Below the pieces are notes generated by a model. That model had not been told where the DNA came from. It searched no databases and saw only the letters and a program-made list of their open reading frames with translations. From the NCBI RefSeq assembly GCF_020616555.1, contig NZ_CP085173.1, positions 7,704,001 through 7,768,000 of the forward strand: 64,000 nucleotides of DNA, written 5' to 3'. Shown here in pieces: positions 16,564-25,286 of this stretch. The stretch comes from Streptomyces longhuiensis (lineage in GTDB: Bacteria; Actinomycetota; Actinomycetes; Streptomycetales; Streptomycetaceae). Positions within the stretch are counted from its first letter, which is position 1, and each line of letters opens with the position of its first letter. Made by a program: the position numbers and the translations under genes.

Positions 16564-17025
16564 ATGGCCGCGGTGGATCTGACCACCCACCCGGGGCACC
16601 TGGCCCGGCGCCTCCAGCAGGCGCACTACCTGCTGTGGAACACGATGGTCTCCGAGGAGATCACCTCGCCGCAGTTCGCCGTCCTGAACGCGCTCGTCGC
16701 CGAGCCCGGCCTCGACCAGCGCACCGTGGGCGAGCGCGTCGGCCTCGACCGCTCGACCATCGCCGAGGTCATCAGCCGCCTCAGCCGCCGCGGACTGATC
16801 GACAAGGTGCGCGACCCGCAGGACGGCCGCCGCTCCCTGCTGCGTCTCACCGACGAGGGCACGCGTGTCCACCGCAAACTGACCGTGCGCACGGCCCGGA
16901 TGAACCAGATCTTCCTCGCGCCGCTCTCGGCCGACGAGCAGGCCCTCTTCTTCGACCTGATCCAGCGCGTCTCGGACGCCGCGGAGGGGCTCCGCAACCC
17001 GACGGAGCCGCTCGCGAAGGCCTGA
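16564..17025 (+). CDS. pcaV: MarR-family repressor of the pca operon
   Basis: This 153-residue winged-helix regulator has the MarR core with LDQRTVGERVGLDRSTIAEVI (split by residues of the recognition helix) and the wing DPQDGRRSLLRLTDEG. The N-terminus MAAVDLTTHPGHLARRLQQA matches what I recall of S. coelicolor PcaV. Its ligand-contacting Arg15 is present here as the first Arg of LARR. ATG 16564 has GGAGG upstream; the open frame continues upstream but lacks family sequence. It is divergent from pcaI, and protocatechuate-responsive repression is predicted. Confidence 0.92.
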   Translation: MAAVDLTTHPGHLARRLQQAHYLLWNTMVSEEITSPQFAVLNALVAEPGLDQRTVGERVGLDRSTIAEVISRLSRRGLIDKVRDPQDGRRSLLRLTDEGTRVHRKLTVRTARMNQIFLAPLSADEQALFFDLIQRVSDAAEGLRNPTEPLAKA

Positions 17026-17074
17026 CGACGGCGCCCCGATGCGAGCCGGGGAGTCCCGGTGCGGGCCGGGGCTC

Positions 17075-18037
17075 TCACCGCTCGGCGAAGAGGACCCACA
17101 CCTGTCCGGGCGCGAACGTCATGCGCTTGCCGCCGGCCGCCGTCGTGAACTGGGTGCCGTCGGCCGCCGAACGCCGCTCCCACCGCACGTCGTAGGCCCG
17201 CCCGTCCCGCAGTACCGTCGCCTTGCCCGTACCCACGGTGTCGGAGAACGGTGAGGTGTTCCCCGACCGGTCGTGGAACCGCGAACCGCGGACATCCACG
17301 TACTGGACCACGACGGTCGAAGCGTTCAACGGCCCGCCGTCCGTGGTGCGCGCCCGGGTGCCGTCCATCGACACCTGCCAACTGCCGCTCTGCGTAGACC
17401 AGGTGAAAGTGAAGCGCGCCGCCGGGAAGCGCACCGTGAGGGTGTTCTTCGCCTGCCCGCCCGCCGGGGGCGCCCCGAACGTGACCCCGGCCGACGCCAG
17501 CGCACCCGCCTTCGGCGTCACGCCCAGCTTGGCGGGGCGGAGGTAGAGGTTGTGCGGCGCCGGTCTGTCGCCGCCGCGGAAGTACGCCGCGGCCGGCGCC
17601 TCGCCGGGCGGAAGCGCGGTGAGCGGGGCCTCGGCGATCAGCGGCAGGAGCTTCGACTGGGCGCCGGAGAAGGCGAGCGCGGGGCGGTCGAACTGCCGCA
17701 GCAGTTCGATATCGGTCTCGCGGGCGCTGCGCACCGGGCCGACCACGGGCGGCAGCCGGGTCGCGTACACGGCCATCAGCCGGCTGAGGCCGCTCTCCAC
17801 CTGCTCGGCGTAGACGATGTCCGCCCGGCCGATACCGGTCTGCGGGCGCGCCGGACCCACGTTGTCGATCTTCACCGCGAGGACGGGGCCACGGGCTCCC
17901 TCGGCGGTGGGGCTCGCGGAGTGGCCGTCCGGCGGGTGCCTGTCGCCCACGGTGCACCCGGCGGCCGTGGCGGCCAGCACCGCGGCGACGATCACGGTCC
18001 GTCGCCCACGCGTCACCCGCATCCGTCGTATTCGCAC
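17075..18037 (-). CDS. DUF3048 (YerB-like) putative lipoprotein
   Basis: This is a protein of 315-320 residues. A basic start and hydrophobic stretch IVAAVLAATAAGC suggest a lipoprotein signal with the acylated cysteine near residue 28, although the -3 position is Ala rather than Leu. Two DUF3048 domains follow: RPQTGIGRADIVYAEQVESGLSR and VGPVRSARETDIELL in the first, and PFSDTVGTGKATVLRDG in the second. The function is not established. The start is either GTG 18037 or ATG 18022; neither has a clear ribosome-binding site. A 14-bp palindrome lies about 43 nt upstream. Confidence 0.82.
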   Translation of the reverse strand: MRIRRMRVTRGRRTVIVAAVLAATAAGCTVGDRHPPDGHSASPTAEGARGPVLAVKIDNVGPARPQTGIGRADIVYAEQVESGLSRLMAVYATRLPPVVGPVRSARETDIELLRQFDRPALAFSGAQSKLLPLIAEAPLTALPPGEAPAAAYFRGGDRPAPHNLYLRPAKLGVTPKAGALASAGVTFGAPPAGGQAKNTLTVRFPAARFTFTWSTQSGSWQVSMDGTRARTTDGGPLNASTVVVQYVDVRGSRFHDRSGNTSPFSDTVGTGKATVLRDGRAYDVRWERRSAADGTQFTTAAGGKRMTFAPGQVWVLFAER

Positions 18038-18079
18038 GAGTGGGTGATACCCGCCCGGGGGCGGATCGATCAGCTCAGG

Positions 18080-18093
18080 TCGAACATGTTCGA
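18080..18093. promoter_or_regulatory. 14-bp perfect palindrome TCGAACATGTTCGA
   Basis: This is a perfect dyad in the 109-bp gap between the DNA ligase stop and the DUF3048 start. The half sites GAAC/GTTC resemble the actinobacterial LexA box, but the spacer is 2 rather than 4 nt, so it is not a canonical SOS box. It may be another regulator's site for the DUF3048 gene. Confidence 0.4.
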
Positions 18094-18146
18094 AACAGTG
18101 CTCGGCGGTGGGCGGCCCCGGCCGGCACAGTTCTCAGGCGCGGCCC

Positions 18147-19214
18147 TCAGCGCAGCACATCCGCCAGGTCGTACCGGACCGGCTCGTCCAGCTGTGCGTA
18201 CGTGCAGCTCTCGGGCGTCCGGTCCGGGCGCCAGCGGCGGAAGCGGGCCGTGTGGCGGAAGCGCGCGCCGTTCTCCATGTGCTCGTACGCCACCTCGGCG
18301 ACCAGCCGAGGTTCGAGCGGCACCCACGAGAGGTCCTTCTTGCCGGTCCAGCGGCTCGTCGCCCCGGGCAGCCGGGCCTTCTCGTGCGCCGACTCCTCGG
18401 TCCACGCGGCCCACGGATGGTCCTGCGCGGACTCCAGCCGCAGCGGCTCCAGCTCCGCGATCAGTTCCGTACGCCGCTTCATCGTGAACGCCGCGCACAC
18501 GCCCACGTGCTGGAGGACGCCTTCGTCGTCGTACAGGCCGAGCAGCAGGGAGCCGACCACCGGGCCGCTCTTGTGGAAGCGGTAGCCGGCCACGACGCAG
18601 TCCGCGGTCCGCTCGTGCTTGATCTTGAACATCAGGCGTTCGTTCTCGCGGTAGCGCAGGTCGAAGGGCTTGGCGATCACCCCGTCGAGGCCCGCGCCCT
18701 CGTACTGCTCGAACCACGTCTGCGCCAGCTCGGCGTCGGTCGTCGACGGGGCCAGGTGGACGGGCGGCGTCGCACCGGACAGCGCCTCGGCCAGGCGGGC
18801 CCGCCGGTCCACCATGGGCGTGTCCATCAGCGACTCGTCACCGAGGGCCAGTACGTCGAACGCCACGAAGGACGCCGGGGTCCGCTCCGCCAGCGTCTTC
18901 ACCCGGGACGCGGCCGGGTGGATGCGTTCGGTGAGCGCGTCGAAGTCGAGCCGGCCGTCCCTGGCGATCACGATCTCGCCGTCGAGGACACAGCGCTCGG
19001 GCAGCCGGTCGAGGAGCGCGGCGACCAGCTCGGGGAAGTAGCGGGTCAGCGGTTTGCCCGTGCGGCTGCCGATCTCCAGGCCGTCGCCGTCCCGGAACAC
19101 GATCGCGCGGAAGCCGTCCCACTTCGCCTCGTAACTCATCCCCGGCGGGATCTTCGCGACGGACTTGGCGAGCATCGGCTTCACGGGTGGCATCACCGGC
19201 AGATCCATGACCAT
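18147..19214 (-). CDS. ATP-dependent DNA ligase (LigD/LigC-like ligase domain)
   Basis: This 355-residue stand-alone ligase has the nucleotidyl-transfer lysine in EAKWDGFR (Lys31), motif III-like DGEIVIA and FVAFDVLAL, motif IV GVIAKPFD and motif V FKIKHERTADCVV. An OB-fold domain follows to the C-terminus (HTARFRRWRPDR). It seals nicks by adenylation, and its divergent neighbour encodes the end-joining polymerase, so a role in non-homologous end joining or repair in spores is inferred. No Ku gene lies in this window. The start ATG 19214 lacks an obvious ribosome-binding site. Confidence 0.9.
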   Translation of the reverse strand: MVMDLPVMPPVKPMLAKSVAKIPPGMSYEAKWDGFRAIVFRDGDGLEIGSRTGKPLTRYFPELVAALLDRLPERCVLDGEIVIARDGRLDFDALTERIHPAASRVKTLAERTPASFVAFDVLALGDESLMDTPMVDRRARLAEALSGATPPVHLAPSTTDAELAQTWFEQYEGAGLDGVIAKPFDLRYRENERLMFKIKHERTADCVVAGYRFHKSGPVVGSLLLGLYDDEGVLQHVGVCAAFTMKRRTELIAELEPLRLESAQDHPWAAWTEESAHEKARLPGATSRWTGKKDLSWVPLEPRLVAEVAYEHMENGARFRHTARFRRWRPDRTPESCTYAQLDEPVRYDLADVLR

Positions 19215-19288
19215 GAGCCGATTCTGACGCGATACGCCCCCACTCGCCCGGTATGCGCAAGTCGGTCGATGCGCCTAGCGTGGCCCGC

Positions 19289-20314
19289 ATGGGCAAGTCG
19301 AACGGCGCGGCGGTGGAGCTGGAGGCGGGGGAGCGGACGGTACGCCTGTCCAGCCCCGACCGGGTCATGTTCCCGGAGCCCGGCTACACGAAGCTCGACC
19401 TCGCCCGCTACTTCCTCTCCGTCGGCGACGGCATCGTGCGCGCCCTGCGCGACCGCCCCACCACCCTGCAGCGCTACCCCGAGGGCCTGGACGGCGAGTC
19501 CTTCTACCAGAAGCGCGCCGCCAAGAACCTGCCCGACTGGATCCCCACCGGCACCATCACCTTCCCGAGCGGGCGCCATGCGGACGAGATGTGCCCGACC
19601 GAGATCGCCGCCGTCATCTGGGCGGCCCAGTACGGCACCCTCACCTTCCACCCCTGGCCCGTCCGGCGCGCGCACCCCGACCACCCCGACGAGCTGCGCA
19701 TCGACCTCGACCCGCAGCCCGGCACCGACTACACCGACGCCGTCCGCGCCGCCCACGAGCTGCGCTCCGTCCTCCATGACTTCGGCGGTCTGCGCGGCTG
19801 GCCCAAGACGTCCGGCGGCCGCGGCATGCACGTCTTCGTGCCGATCGCCCCGCACTGGACGTTCGTCGAGGTGCGCCGCGCCGCCATCGCCTGCGGCCGC
19901 GAGCTGGAGCGCCGTATGCCCGACCGCGTCACCACGGCCTGGTGGAAGGAGGAGCGCGGCGAGCGCATCTTCGTCGACTTCAACCAGACCGCGCGCGACC
20001 GCACCATCGCCTCCGCCTACTCGGTACGGCCACGGCCGAACGCCCCCGTCTCCGCGCCGCTGCGCTGGGACGAGGTCGACGATGCGCGCCCGGCCGACTT
20101 CGACATCGGCTCCATGCCGGCCCGTTACGCCGAACTCGGCGACGTCCACGAGGACATGGACGAGCACGCCTTCCGGCTCGACGCGCTCCTCGAACTCGCC
20201 GACCAGGACGAACGGGATCGCGGCCTCGGCGACATGCCGTACCCGCCCGAGTACCCGAAGATGCCGGGCGAGCCCAAGCGGGTACAGCCGAGCCGGGCCA
20301 GACACGAGGACTGA
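19289..20314 (+). CDS. LigD-type polymerase domain protein (NHEJ primase-polymerase)
   Basis: This 341-residue archaeo-eukaryotic primase-type polymerase corresponds to the PolDom of LigD. The two catalytic aspartates are in LRIDLDPQPG, the third in RIFVDFNQTARDRTIA, and the conserved GGRGMHVFVPI is present. It adds ribonucleotides or deoxynucleotides at broken ends. In this genome region, ligase and polymerase are separate divergent genes rather than one LigD. The start ATG 19289 has no Shine-Dalgarno sequence, but TAGCGT lies exactly 7 nt upstream, suggesting a leaderless transcript. The open frame upstream of it is not family-like. Confidence 0.9.
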   Translation: MGKSNGAAVELEAGERTVRLSSPDRVMFPEPGYTKLDLARYFLSVGDGIVRALRDRPTTLQRYPEGLDGESFYQKRAAKNLPDWIPTGTITFPSGRHADEMCPTEIAAVIWAAQYGTLTFHPWPVRRAHPDHPDELRIDLDPQPGTDYTDAVRAAHELRSVLHDFGGLRGWPKTSGGRGMHVFVPIAPHWTFVEVRRAAIACGRELERRMPDRVTTAWWKEERGERIFVDFNQTARDRTIASAYSVRPRPNAPVSAPLRWDEVDDARPADFDIGSMPARYAELGDVHEDMDEHAFRLDALLELADQDERDRGLGDMPYPPEYPKMPGEPKRVQPSRARHED

Positions 20315-20354
20315 CCCGGCTCATCTTGCTCAACTGCCTTGTGAATAATGCCTG

Positions 20355-22562
20355 TTACAGCTCCTTGACGCGGATGTCCCGGTACGAGATGACGTCCGTC
20401 GTGCTGTGCACCTGGAGCCCGACATAGCCGGAGGAGAACCGCCGGCCGTCCGTGCCCGGGTCGTCACCGCGCGGCGGTTCGAAGACCTGACCGCCCGTGT
20501 TGTCGAACTCGTTGATCAGGACGCCGTTGCGCAGGATCGAGAAGTGCTGGCCGACCACGCGGATCTCGTAGTCGTTCCATGTGCCCTTCTGGGTGACGCC
20601 CGCGCCCGCGAGACCCACACGGTCGAAGCCGTAGATCGAACCGGTCTTGTACATGTCGCCGTCAGGACGGTCGAGGACCTGCACCTCGTGCCCGTACTTG
20701 ATGGCGACCCACTCCGGCCGCGACTCCTCCGGGTGGTCGTGGACCCACGGGAAGCGGACGAAGACACCGCCGTTGGCGTTGCCCGTGCCCGGCGCGTCGT
20801 CCCGCCACTGGAGCTTCAGCGAGAAGTCGCCGTACTTGCGCTGCGGGAACCACAGCATGCCCATGCCCTCGACCGTGGTGCTCGACGTGATCGAGCCGTC
20901 CGGGTTCAGGCCGAACTTGCCGCCGCCGACCTGCTCCCACTTGTCGAGCGAGCCCTGCGTGCCGTCGAAGATCTTGCGGTAGCCCTCGGTCTGGCCGGGC
21001 TTGCCGATTCCCGACTGCTTGGCGGCGCGGTTGATCTTGTTGTACTCGCGCTGGTCGATCACGCCTTCCTTGAGGAGCTTGTCGGTGACGGTCTTGACGT
21101 GCTTGAGGAAGAGGGCCTGCGAGGTCCACTCCCGCTCGTCCTCGATCAACTCGTTGATCCGGCAGCGGTTGTTGGTGACCCGGTTCGGGATGCCCGTGTC
21201 GACCGTGCCGACGATCACCGTCAACCGCTCGTCGAACTCGGCGCAGTTGGGCGCCGGGACCCCGCCGCCCGTGGCGACCGTGAAGGCCTCCGACTTCGCC
21301 GCCGACGTGTTGCCGGCCTTGTCGCTCGCCCGGTACGCGACCGTGTGCGCGCCCGCCCGGTCCACCACGACCGGCGCCGTGTAGGCGAGGTAGGGGCCCG
21401 CGTCGAGCGAGTACTCGATCTTGTCGACACCCGAGTCGGCGTCCGTCGCGGAGACCGTCACCTTGGCGCTCTTGAGGTACGCGCCGTCGGAGTTCTTGTC
21501 GCCGTCGACCTTCGCCGACACCTCGGGCGGCGTCTTGTCCTGCACGGGCGGCGTGACCACGGTGAAGTCGACCGACTTCTCGGCGGCCACGTTCCCCGCC
21601 TTGTCCGCGGCCCGGTAGCGCACGGTGTGGGCGCCCACCTCGTGCACCATCACCGGTGAGGTGTACGGCTGCCAGGCGCCGTCCGACCCCACCGCGTATT
21701 CGATGGTGTTGACGCCGGACCCGGTGTCGGAGGCCGTCACCGTGACCGTCGCCATCGAGAGGTACTCGCCCTTGTCGTTCTTCTCACCGCTGACCGTCGC
21801 CGAGGTCTCCGGCGGAGTCTTGTCGTCCGTCGGCGGCGCGACCACAGTGAAGTCGACCGACTTCTCCGCCGCCACGTTCCCCGCCTTGTCGGACGCCCGG
21901 TAGCGGATCTTGTGCGCCCCGACCTGGTCGACGACCACCGCGGTCGTGTACGGCTGCCAGGCGCCGTCGGCGCCCACCGCGTACTCGACCTTGTCGACAC
22001 CGGAGCCCGCGTCCGTCGCCGTCACACTGACCGACGCCGAACCGACGTACTCCCCTTGGGCGTTCTTCTGCCCCTCGACCTTCGCCGAGGTCTCCGGCGC
22101 TGCCGTGTCCTCGCCGCCGCCCTCGGTCACGACGAGGATGCCCTGCATGGCCTCGTGGCCGGGGATCGAGCAGTGATAGCGGTAGCGGCCCGGGGTCAGC
22201 GTGACCTCGACCGAGTGCTTGCCGCCCTCACTGTCGTTCGGGTTGGCCAGGATGTTCACCGGCACGTCGTTGTTGTACTCGGGGTCCGACGTGTCGAACG
22301 TCAGCGTGTGCGGCATGCCCATGGTGTTGCCGGTCGCCGCGCTGTTCTCGAAGACGATCGTCGTCGCGCCCGCCACCGCCGTCGTCGGCGCCGAGGCGTA
22401 CTTGGTGATGTCGTCGCTGCCGGTCCAGGTCAGGACCTGCTGCGCGGCGGCGACCGGGGCGTCCTGCCCGAATGCGACGGGGGAGCCGAGTCCGAGCGCC
22501 ATCAGCAGGGCGGCGAACAGCGCCGTCCACAGTCTTCGCCGGTTCTTGCTGCGCATCCTCAT
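20355..22562 (-). CDS. secreted cupredoxin / triple Ig-like repeat / DUF1080 protein
   Basis: This is a 735-residue exported multidomain protein. The Sec signal occupies residues 1-33 (MRMRSKNRRRLWTALF, then AFGQ). A blue-copper domain covers residues 40-147, with a full type-1 copper set: His85 (MPHTL), Cys131, His136 and Met139 in CSIPGHEAMQG. Three OmpL47/Ig-like repeats of about 90 residues lie at about 152-428. A Cys-containing linker follows. Residues about 530-735 form a DUF1080 (3-keto-disaccharide hydrolase/concanavalin-like) domain with YRKIFDGTQGSLDKWEQ and NGGVFVRF. ATG 22562 has AGGAAGG 7 nt upstream and overlaps the upstream stop by one base. It is translationally coupled to the ThuA-PQQ gene. 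Confidence 0.85.
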   Translation of the reverse strand: MRMRSKNRRRLWTALFAALLMALGLGSPVAFGQDAPVAAAQQVLTWTGSDDITKYASAPTTAVAGATTIVFENSAATGNTMGMPHTLTFDTSDPEYNNDVPVNILANPNDSEGGKHSVEVTLTPGRYRYHCSIPGHEAMQGILVVTEGGGEDTAAPETSAKVEGQKNAQGEYVGSASVSVTATDAGSGVDKVEYAVGADGAWQPYTTAVVVDQVGAHKIRYRASDKAGNVAAEKSVDFTVVAPPTDDKTPPETSATVSGEKNDKGEYLSMATVTVTASDTGSGVNTIEYAVGSDGAWQPYTSPVMVHEVGAHTVRYRAADKAGNVAAEKSVDFTVVTPPVQDKTPPEVSAKVDGDKNSDGAYLKSAKVTVSATDADSGVDKIEYSLDAGPYLAYTAPVVVDRAGAHTVAYRASDKAGNTSAAKSEAFTVATGGGVPAPNCAEFDERLTVIVGTVDTGIPNRVTNNRCRINELIEDEREWTSQALFLKHVKTVTDKLLKEGVIDQREYNKINRAAKQSGIGKPGQTEGYRKIFDGTQGSLDKWEQVGGGKFGLNPDGSITSSTTVEGMGMLWFPQRKYGDFSLKLQWRDDAPGTGNANGGVFVRFPWVHDHPEESRPEWVAIKYGHEVQVLDRPDGDMYKTGSIYGFDRVGLAGAGVTQKGTWNDYEIRVVGQHFSILRNGVLINEFDNTGGQVFEPPRGDDPGTDGRRFSSGYVGLQVHSTTDVISYRDIRVKEL
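21279..22109 (-). repeat. three tandem Ig-like modules inside the cupredoxin gene
   Basis: Each module is about 90 codons and opens with TPPET-like residues and contains ATDAGSGVDKVEYAVG and YRASDKAGN variants. The DNA is also repeated: GTGAAGTCGACCGACTTCTC occurs near 21560 and again near 21849, with 50 bp around it almost identical. This points to recent duplication or gene conversion. Confidence 0.85.
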
Positions 22563-25078
22563 CACTGCGCCTTCCTGGCCAGGTCACCGGCCGCAGGGGT
22601 CGCCTCGCCGCCCGTGTAAGTCACCTTCCACAGGGCTGACTTGGCGTCCGAGGTGAAGAAGCCGCGGCCGTAGTCGAGGACGTAGAGCGCGCCGTCGGGG
22701 CCGAACTTCCAGTCCATGAGGTTCTTGATGCCGTCGTTGCCGACCGGCACGATCTTCTTGAGGTTCTCGGCGTGCACCGGGATGCCGCCGTCGCCGGCCG
22801 TCTTCGGGTCGGTGATCACCGCGTGCCGCGGCTGCGTGGCGTCGTAGAAGTCACCGACGAACCACTTGCCGTCCCAGTAGCTCGGCCACTTGTCGGCGTT
22901 CGGGACGGAGGCGTCGTAGCGGTAGACGGGACCGTCCATCGCGGCCTGGCCGCCGCCCTTCAGCCACGGCAGGAGGTACTTGGCCTCCTCCTTCTTGTAC
23001 GAGGGGATGCCGTTGGCGTCGCGCGGGTAGTCGGGCGCACCGCCCTGCGGCGAGTACCAGATGTTGTTGGCGGTCATCGGCGGCAGGTTCACGAGGCCGT
23101 CGTTGTTCGGCGACTCGTTCTTCAGGTGGTCGCAGTCGTACCAGCCGAGCGGCTTCGTCGGGTCCGGCAGATTGCGGTCGCGGTAGGGCTGCTTGTTGCC
23201 CATGCAGTACGGCCAGCCGCGGTTGGACGCCTTGGTGATGACGGCGAACGTGTCGTACTTCGCCGGCCCCCAGGTCGTCGACGGCTCACCGGCGTCCGGG
23301 CCGACCCAGCCCGCGTACAGCGTGTCGGTCTTCTTGTCGACGGAGATGCGCGCCGGGTTGCGGACGCCCATCACATAGATCTCGCCGCGCGTCTTGCCGC
23401 CGCCCTCGGCCGTCTCCTTGCCCGTGAAGAGGTTCCCCTCCGGCAGCGTGTACGTGCCGTCGGCCTCCGGGTGGATGCGCAGGATCTTGCCGTTGAGGTT
23501 GTTCGTGTTGCCGGCGGTGCGGCGCGCGTCCGCGAAGGAGACGCCCTTGTAGTTCGGCTGCGGGTTGTTGCCCGAGTAGCCGTCGCTGAAGCCGGAGGAG
23601 TTGTTGTCACCGGTCGCGATGTACAGGTTGCCCTTGGAGTCCCAGGCCATCCCGCCGCCCGCGTGGCAGCAACTGTGGATCTGCACCGGCCACTTGAGCA
23701 GCACCTTCTCGCTGCCCATGTCCAGCTTGTTGGTGTTCAGGTCGAGCGTGAAGCGCGAGACGCGGCGCTCGGCCATCTGCTTGTCACGGTCGATCTGCGA
23801 GTGCGGCGTGTAGTGCAGGTACACCCAGCCGTTCTGCTCGAACTTCGGGTCGAGTTCGATGCCGAGCAGACCCTCCTCGACCTTGGTCAGCTCGTCGCCG
23901 CCGCCCTTGTTGCCGAAGACGGTCAGCGCCCCGGCCTGGGTGACCTTCTTGGTCTTCGGGTCGTAGACGTGGATCTCGCCCTTGCCCTTGCCGACATCGG
24001 GGTTGTTCCAGTCGGTGATCACCGGCTGCGAGGAGTCGGCGCCACCGCGGCCGATGTAGAGGATGCGTCCGTCGGGCGCGGTGACCAGGCCGTGCGGCTC
24101 GCCGATCTGGTCGTTCTGGCCGGCCTGGTTGGGCTGGGTCAGGCGCTCCGCCTTGTAGTTGGAGTCGATCGCGGCCTTGCAGTCGGCGCGCACGATGCGG
24201 CTCGTCCACAGCAGGGCGCCGCGCAGGTGCGACTGGAAGTCGACCTCGTCGTAGCTGGAGGCCGTGCCGCCCATGCCCGTGTAGAAGGAGCGTCCGCCGT
24301 CGTAGTCGCGGCACCAGGACACCGGGTGGTCCGCGCCGTTGGCGCTCGCGCCCGGCTGGTACGTCGACTCGCGGACCCGGGCCACGGTGTGCACCGAGCC
24401 GGACGGGTTCTTCACCCAGTTCAGCCACTGGTCGGGCCGCTTCCACTGCACGGGAAGGTCCTTGGTGGCCGGATGCTGACGGTCACCGACCTCGACGGTG
24501 GCCCGCTGGACGTTCGCCGGGCTGGAGTCCGCCGGGCGCGCGCCGATCAGGCCGGTGAACCAGTCCGAGTACGGCTCGGCGCGGGCCGCGTCGTGGATGC
24601 CGACGAATCCGCCGCCGGCCTCCATGTACGACTCGAGCCCCGCCTCCTGGTCCGGGTCGAGCACGTCGCCGCCGCCGGTCAGGAAGACGACCGCGTTGAA
24701 ACGGCCCAGCTTGGTGGCGTTGGTGAACACGGACGCGTCGTCCGTCGCCGTGATCTTGAAGCGCTGGGCGGCGGGGCCGCTCTGGCCGATCTTCTCGATG
24801 GCCGCGATCCCCGCGTTCACCACCGGTGACTCGTCACCGCCCGCGGCGGAGCCGTAGTACACCAGGACGCGCACGTTCGCCCCGCCGGGAGGTGACGGCA
24901 GGGACATCGTTGTCACGGATGGTTCGGGGAACGGACGCGCGCTCGCGGCGGGCCCGGTGAGGAGTCCGGCGGCGACCGCCCCGGACGCCAGGACCGCGGC
25001 AACGGCGCGTCGTCGTCTGCGTCTGTCTCTGTCCAACCCTCTTACGCCCAAGGGTTTTTGATGCGGCGTGGACCGCAT
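22562..25078 (-). CDS. secreted ThuA-domain / PQQ-type sugar dehydrogenase fusion
   Basis: This 838-residue exported protein starts with a long basic n-region and a hydrophobic core (AVAAVLASGAVAAGLL, signal to about residue 45). A ThuA/class-I-amidotransferase-like domain spans residues about 60-295 (VVFLTGGGDVLDPDQEAGLE, GGGFVGIHDAA, HPVSWCRDYDGGRSFYTGMG). A six-blade beta-propeller of the soluble glucose/sorbosone dehydrogenase type spans about 310-830 (EGLLGIELDPKF, HSCCHAGGGMAWDSKGNLYIATGDN, YVMGVRNPARI). ThuA relatives act on 3-keto-disaccharides and the propeller family oxidises sugars with PQQ. ATG 25078 is preferred over GTG 25090. A -35/-10 pair lies upstream, and the DUF1080 gene is coupled downstream. 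Confidence 0.85.
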   Translation of the reverse strand: MRSTPHQKPLGVRGLDRDRRRRRRAVAAVLASGAVAAGLLTGPAASARPFPEPSVTTMSLPSPPGGANVRVLVYYGSAAGGDESPVVNAGIAAIEKIGQSGPAAQRFKITATDDASVFTNATKLGRFNAVVFLTGGGDVLDPDQEAGLESYMEAGGGFVGIHDAARAEPYSDWFTGLIGARPADSSPANVQRATVEVGDRQHPATKDLPVQWKRPDQWLNWVKNPSGSVHTVARVRESTYQPGASANGADHPVSWCRDYDGGRSFYTGMGGTASSYDEVDFQSHLRGALLWTSRIVRADCKAAIDSNYKAERLTQPNQAGQNDQIGEPHGLVTAPDGRILYIGRGGADSSQPVITDWNNPDVGKGKGEIHVYDPKTKKVTQAGALTVFGNKGGGDELTKVEEGLLGIELDPKFEQNGWVYLHYTPHSQIDRDKQMAERRVSRFTLDLNTNKLDMGSEKVLLKWPVQIHSCCHAGGGMAWDSKGNLYIATGDNNSSGFSDGYSGNNPQPNYKGVSFADARRTAGNTNNLNGKILRIHPEADGTYTLPEGNLFTGKETAEGGGKTRGEIYVMGVRNPARISVDKKTDTLYAGWVGPDAGEPSTTWGPAKYDTFAVITKASNRGWPYCMGNKQPYRDRNLPDPTKPLGWYDCDHLKNESPNNDGLVNLPPMTANNIWYSPQGGAPDYPRDANGIPSYKKEEAKYLLPWLKGGGQAAMDGPVYRYDASVPNADKWPSYWDGKWFVGDFYDATQPRHAVITDPKTAGDGGIPVHAENLKKIVPVGNDGIKNLMDWKFGPDGALYVLDYGRGFFTSDAKSALWKVTYTGGEATPAAGDLARKAQ

Positions 25079-25120
25079 GAGTTCACCCACCCCTCGTCGG
25101 TCACAGGTACGGCGCGGACG

Positions 25121-25149
25121 AAGCTAGACCTCTTTTCGCGGCTCGCCAA
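25121..25149 (-). promoter_or_regulatory. putative promoter of the ThuA-PQQ / cupredoxin operon
   Basis: On the minus strand, TTGGCG (25149-25144) and TAGCTT (25126-25121) are separated by exactly 17 nt. This gives a predicted start about 36 nt before the ATG at 25078. Confidence 0.5.
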
Positions 25150-25254
25150 TAGGTATGGCCGCAATGGCACGAACTTTGTCCTGAGTGTGGATAAACGAAG
25201 ATCAGCCGGTTACCGTCTCTCTGGCCGTCACGACAGGCACTGGTGGCACGTCCG

Positions 25255-25269
25255 CGTAAGTCCCTTACG
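25255..25269 (+). promoter_or_regulatory. CGTAAG-TCC-CTTACG dyad in the laccase leader
   Basis: This perfect 6-bp inverted repeat with a 3-nt loop ends 17 nt before the laccase ATG, just before its GGGTGGGGAG ribosome-binding site. It could be an operator or an mRNA hairpin that modulates translation. Confidence 0.45.
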
Positions 25270-25286
25270 AGGGTGGGGAGTTCGGC

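Noticed and set aside
18080..18093. LexA (SOS) box
   Set aside because: Half sites fit but the spacer is 2 nt instead of 4, so it is listed only as a palindrome.
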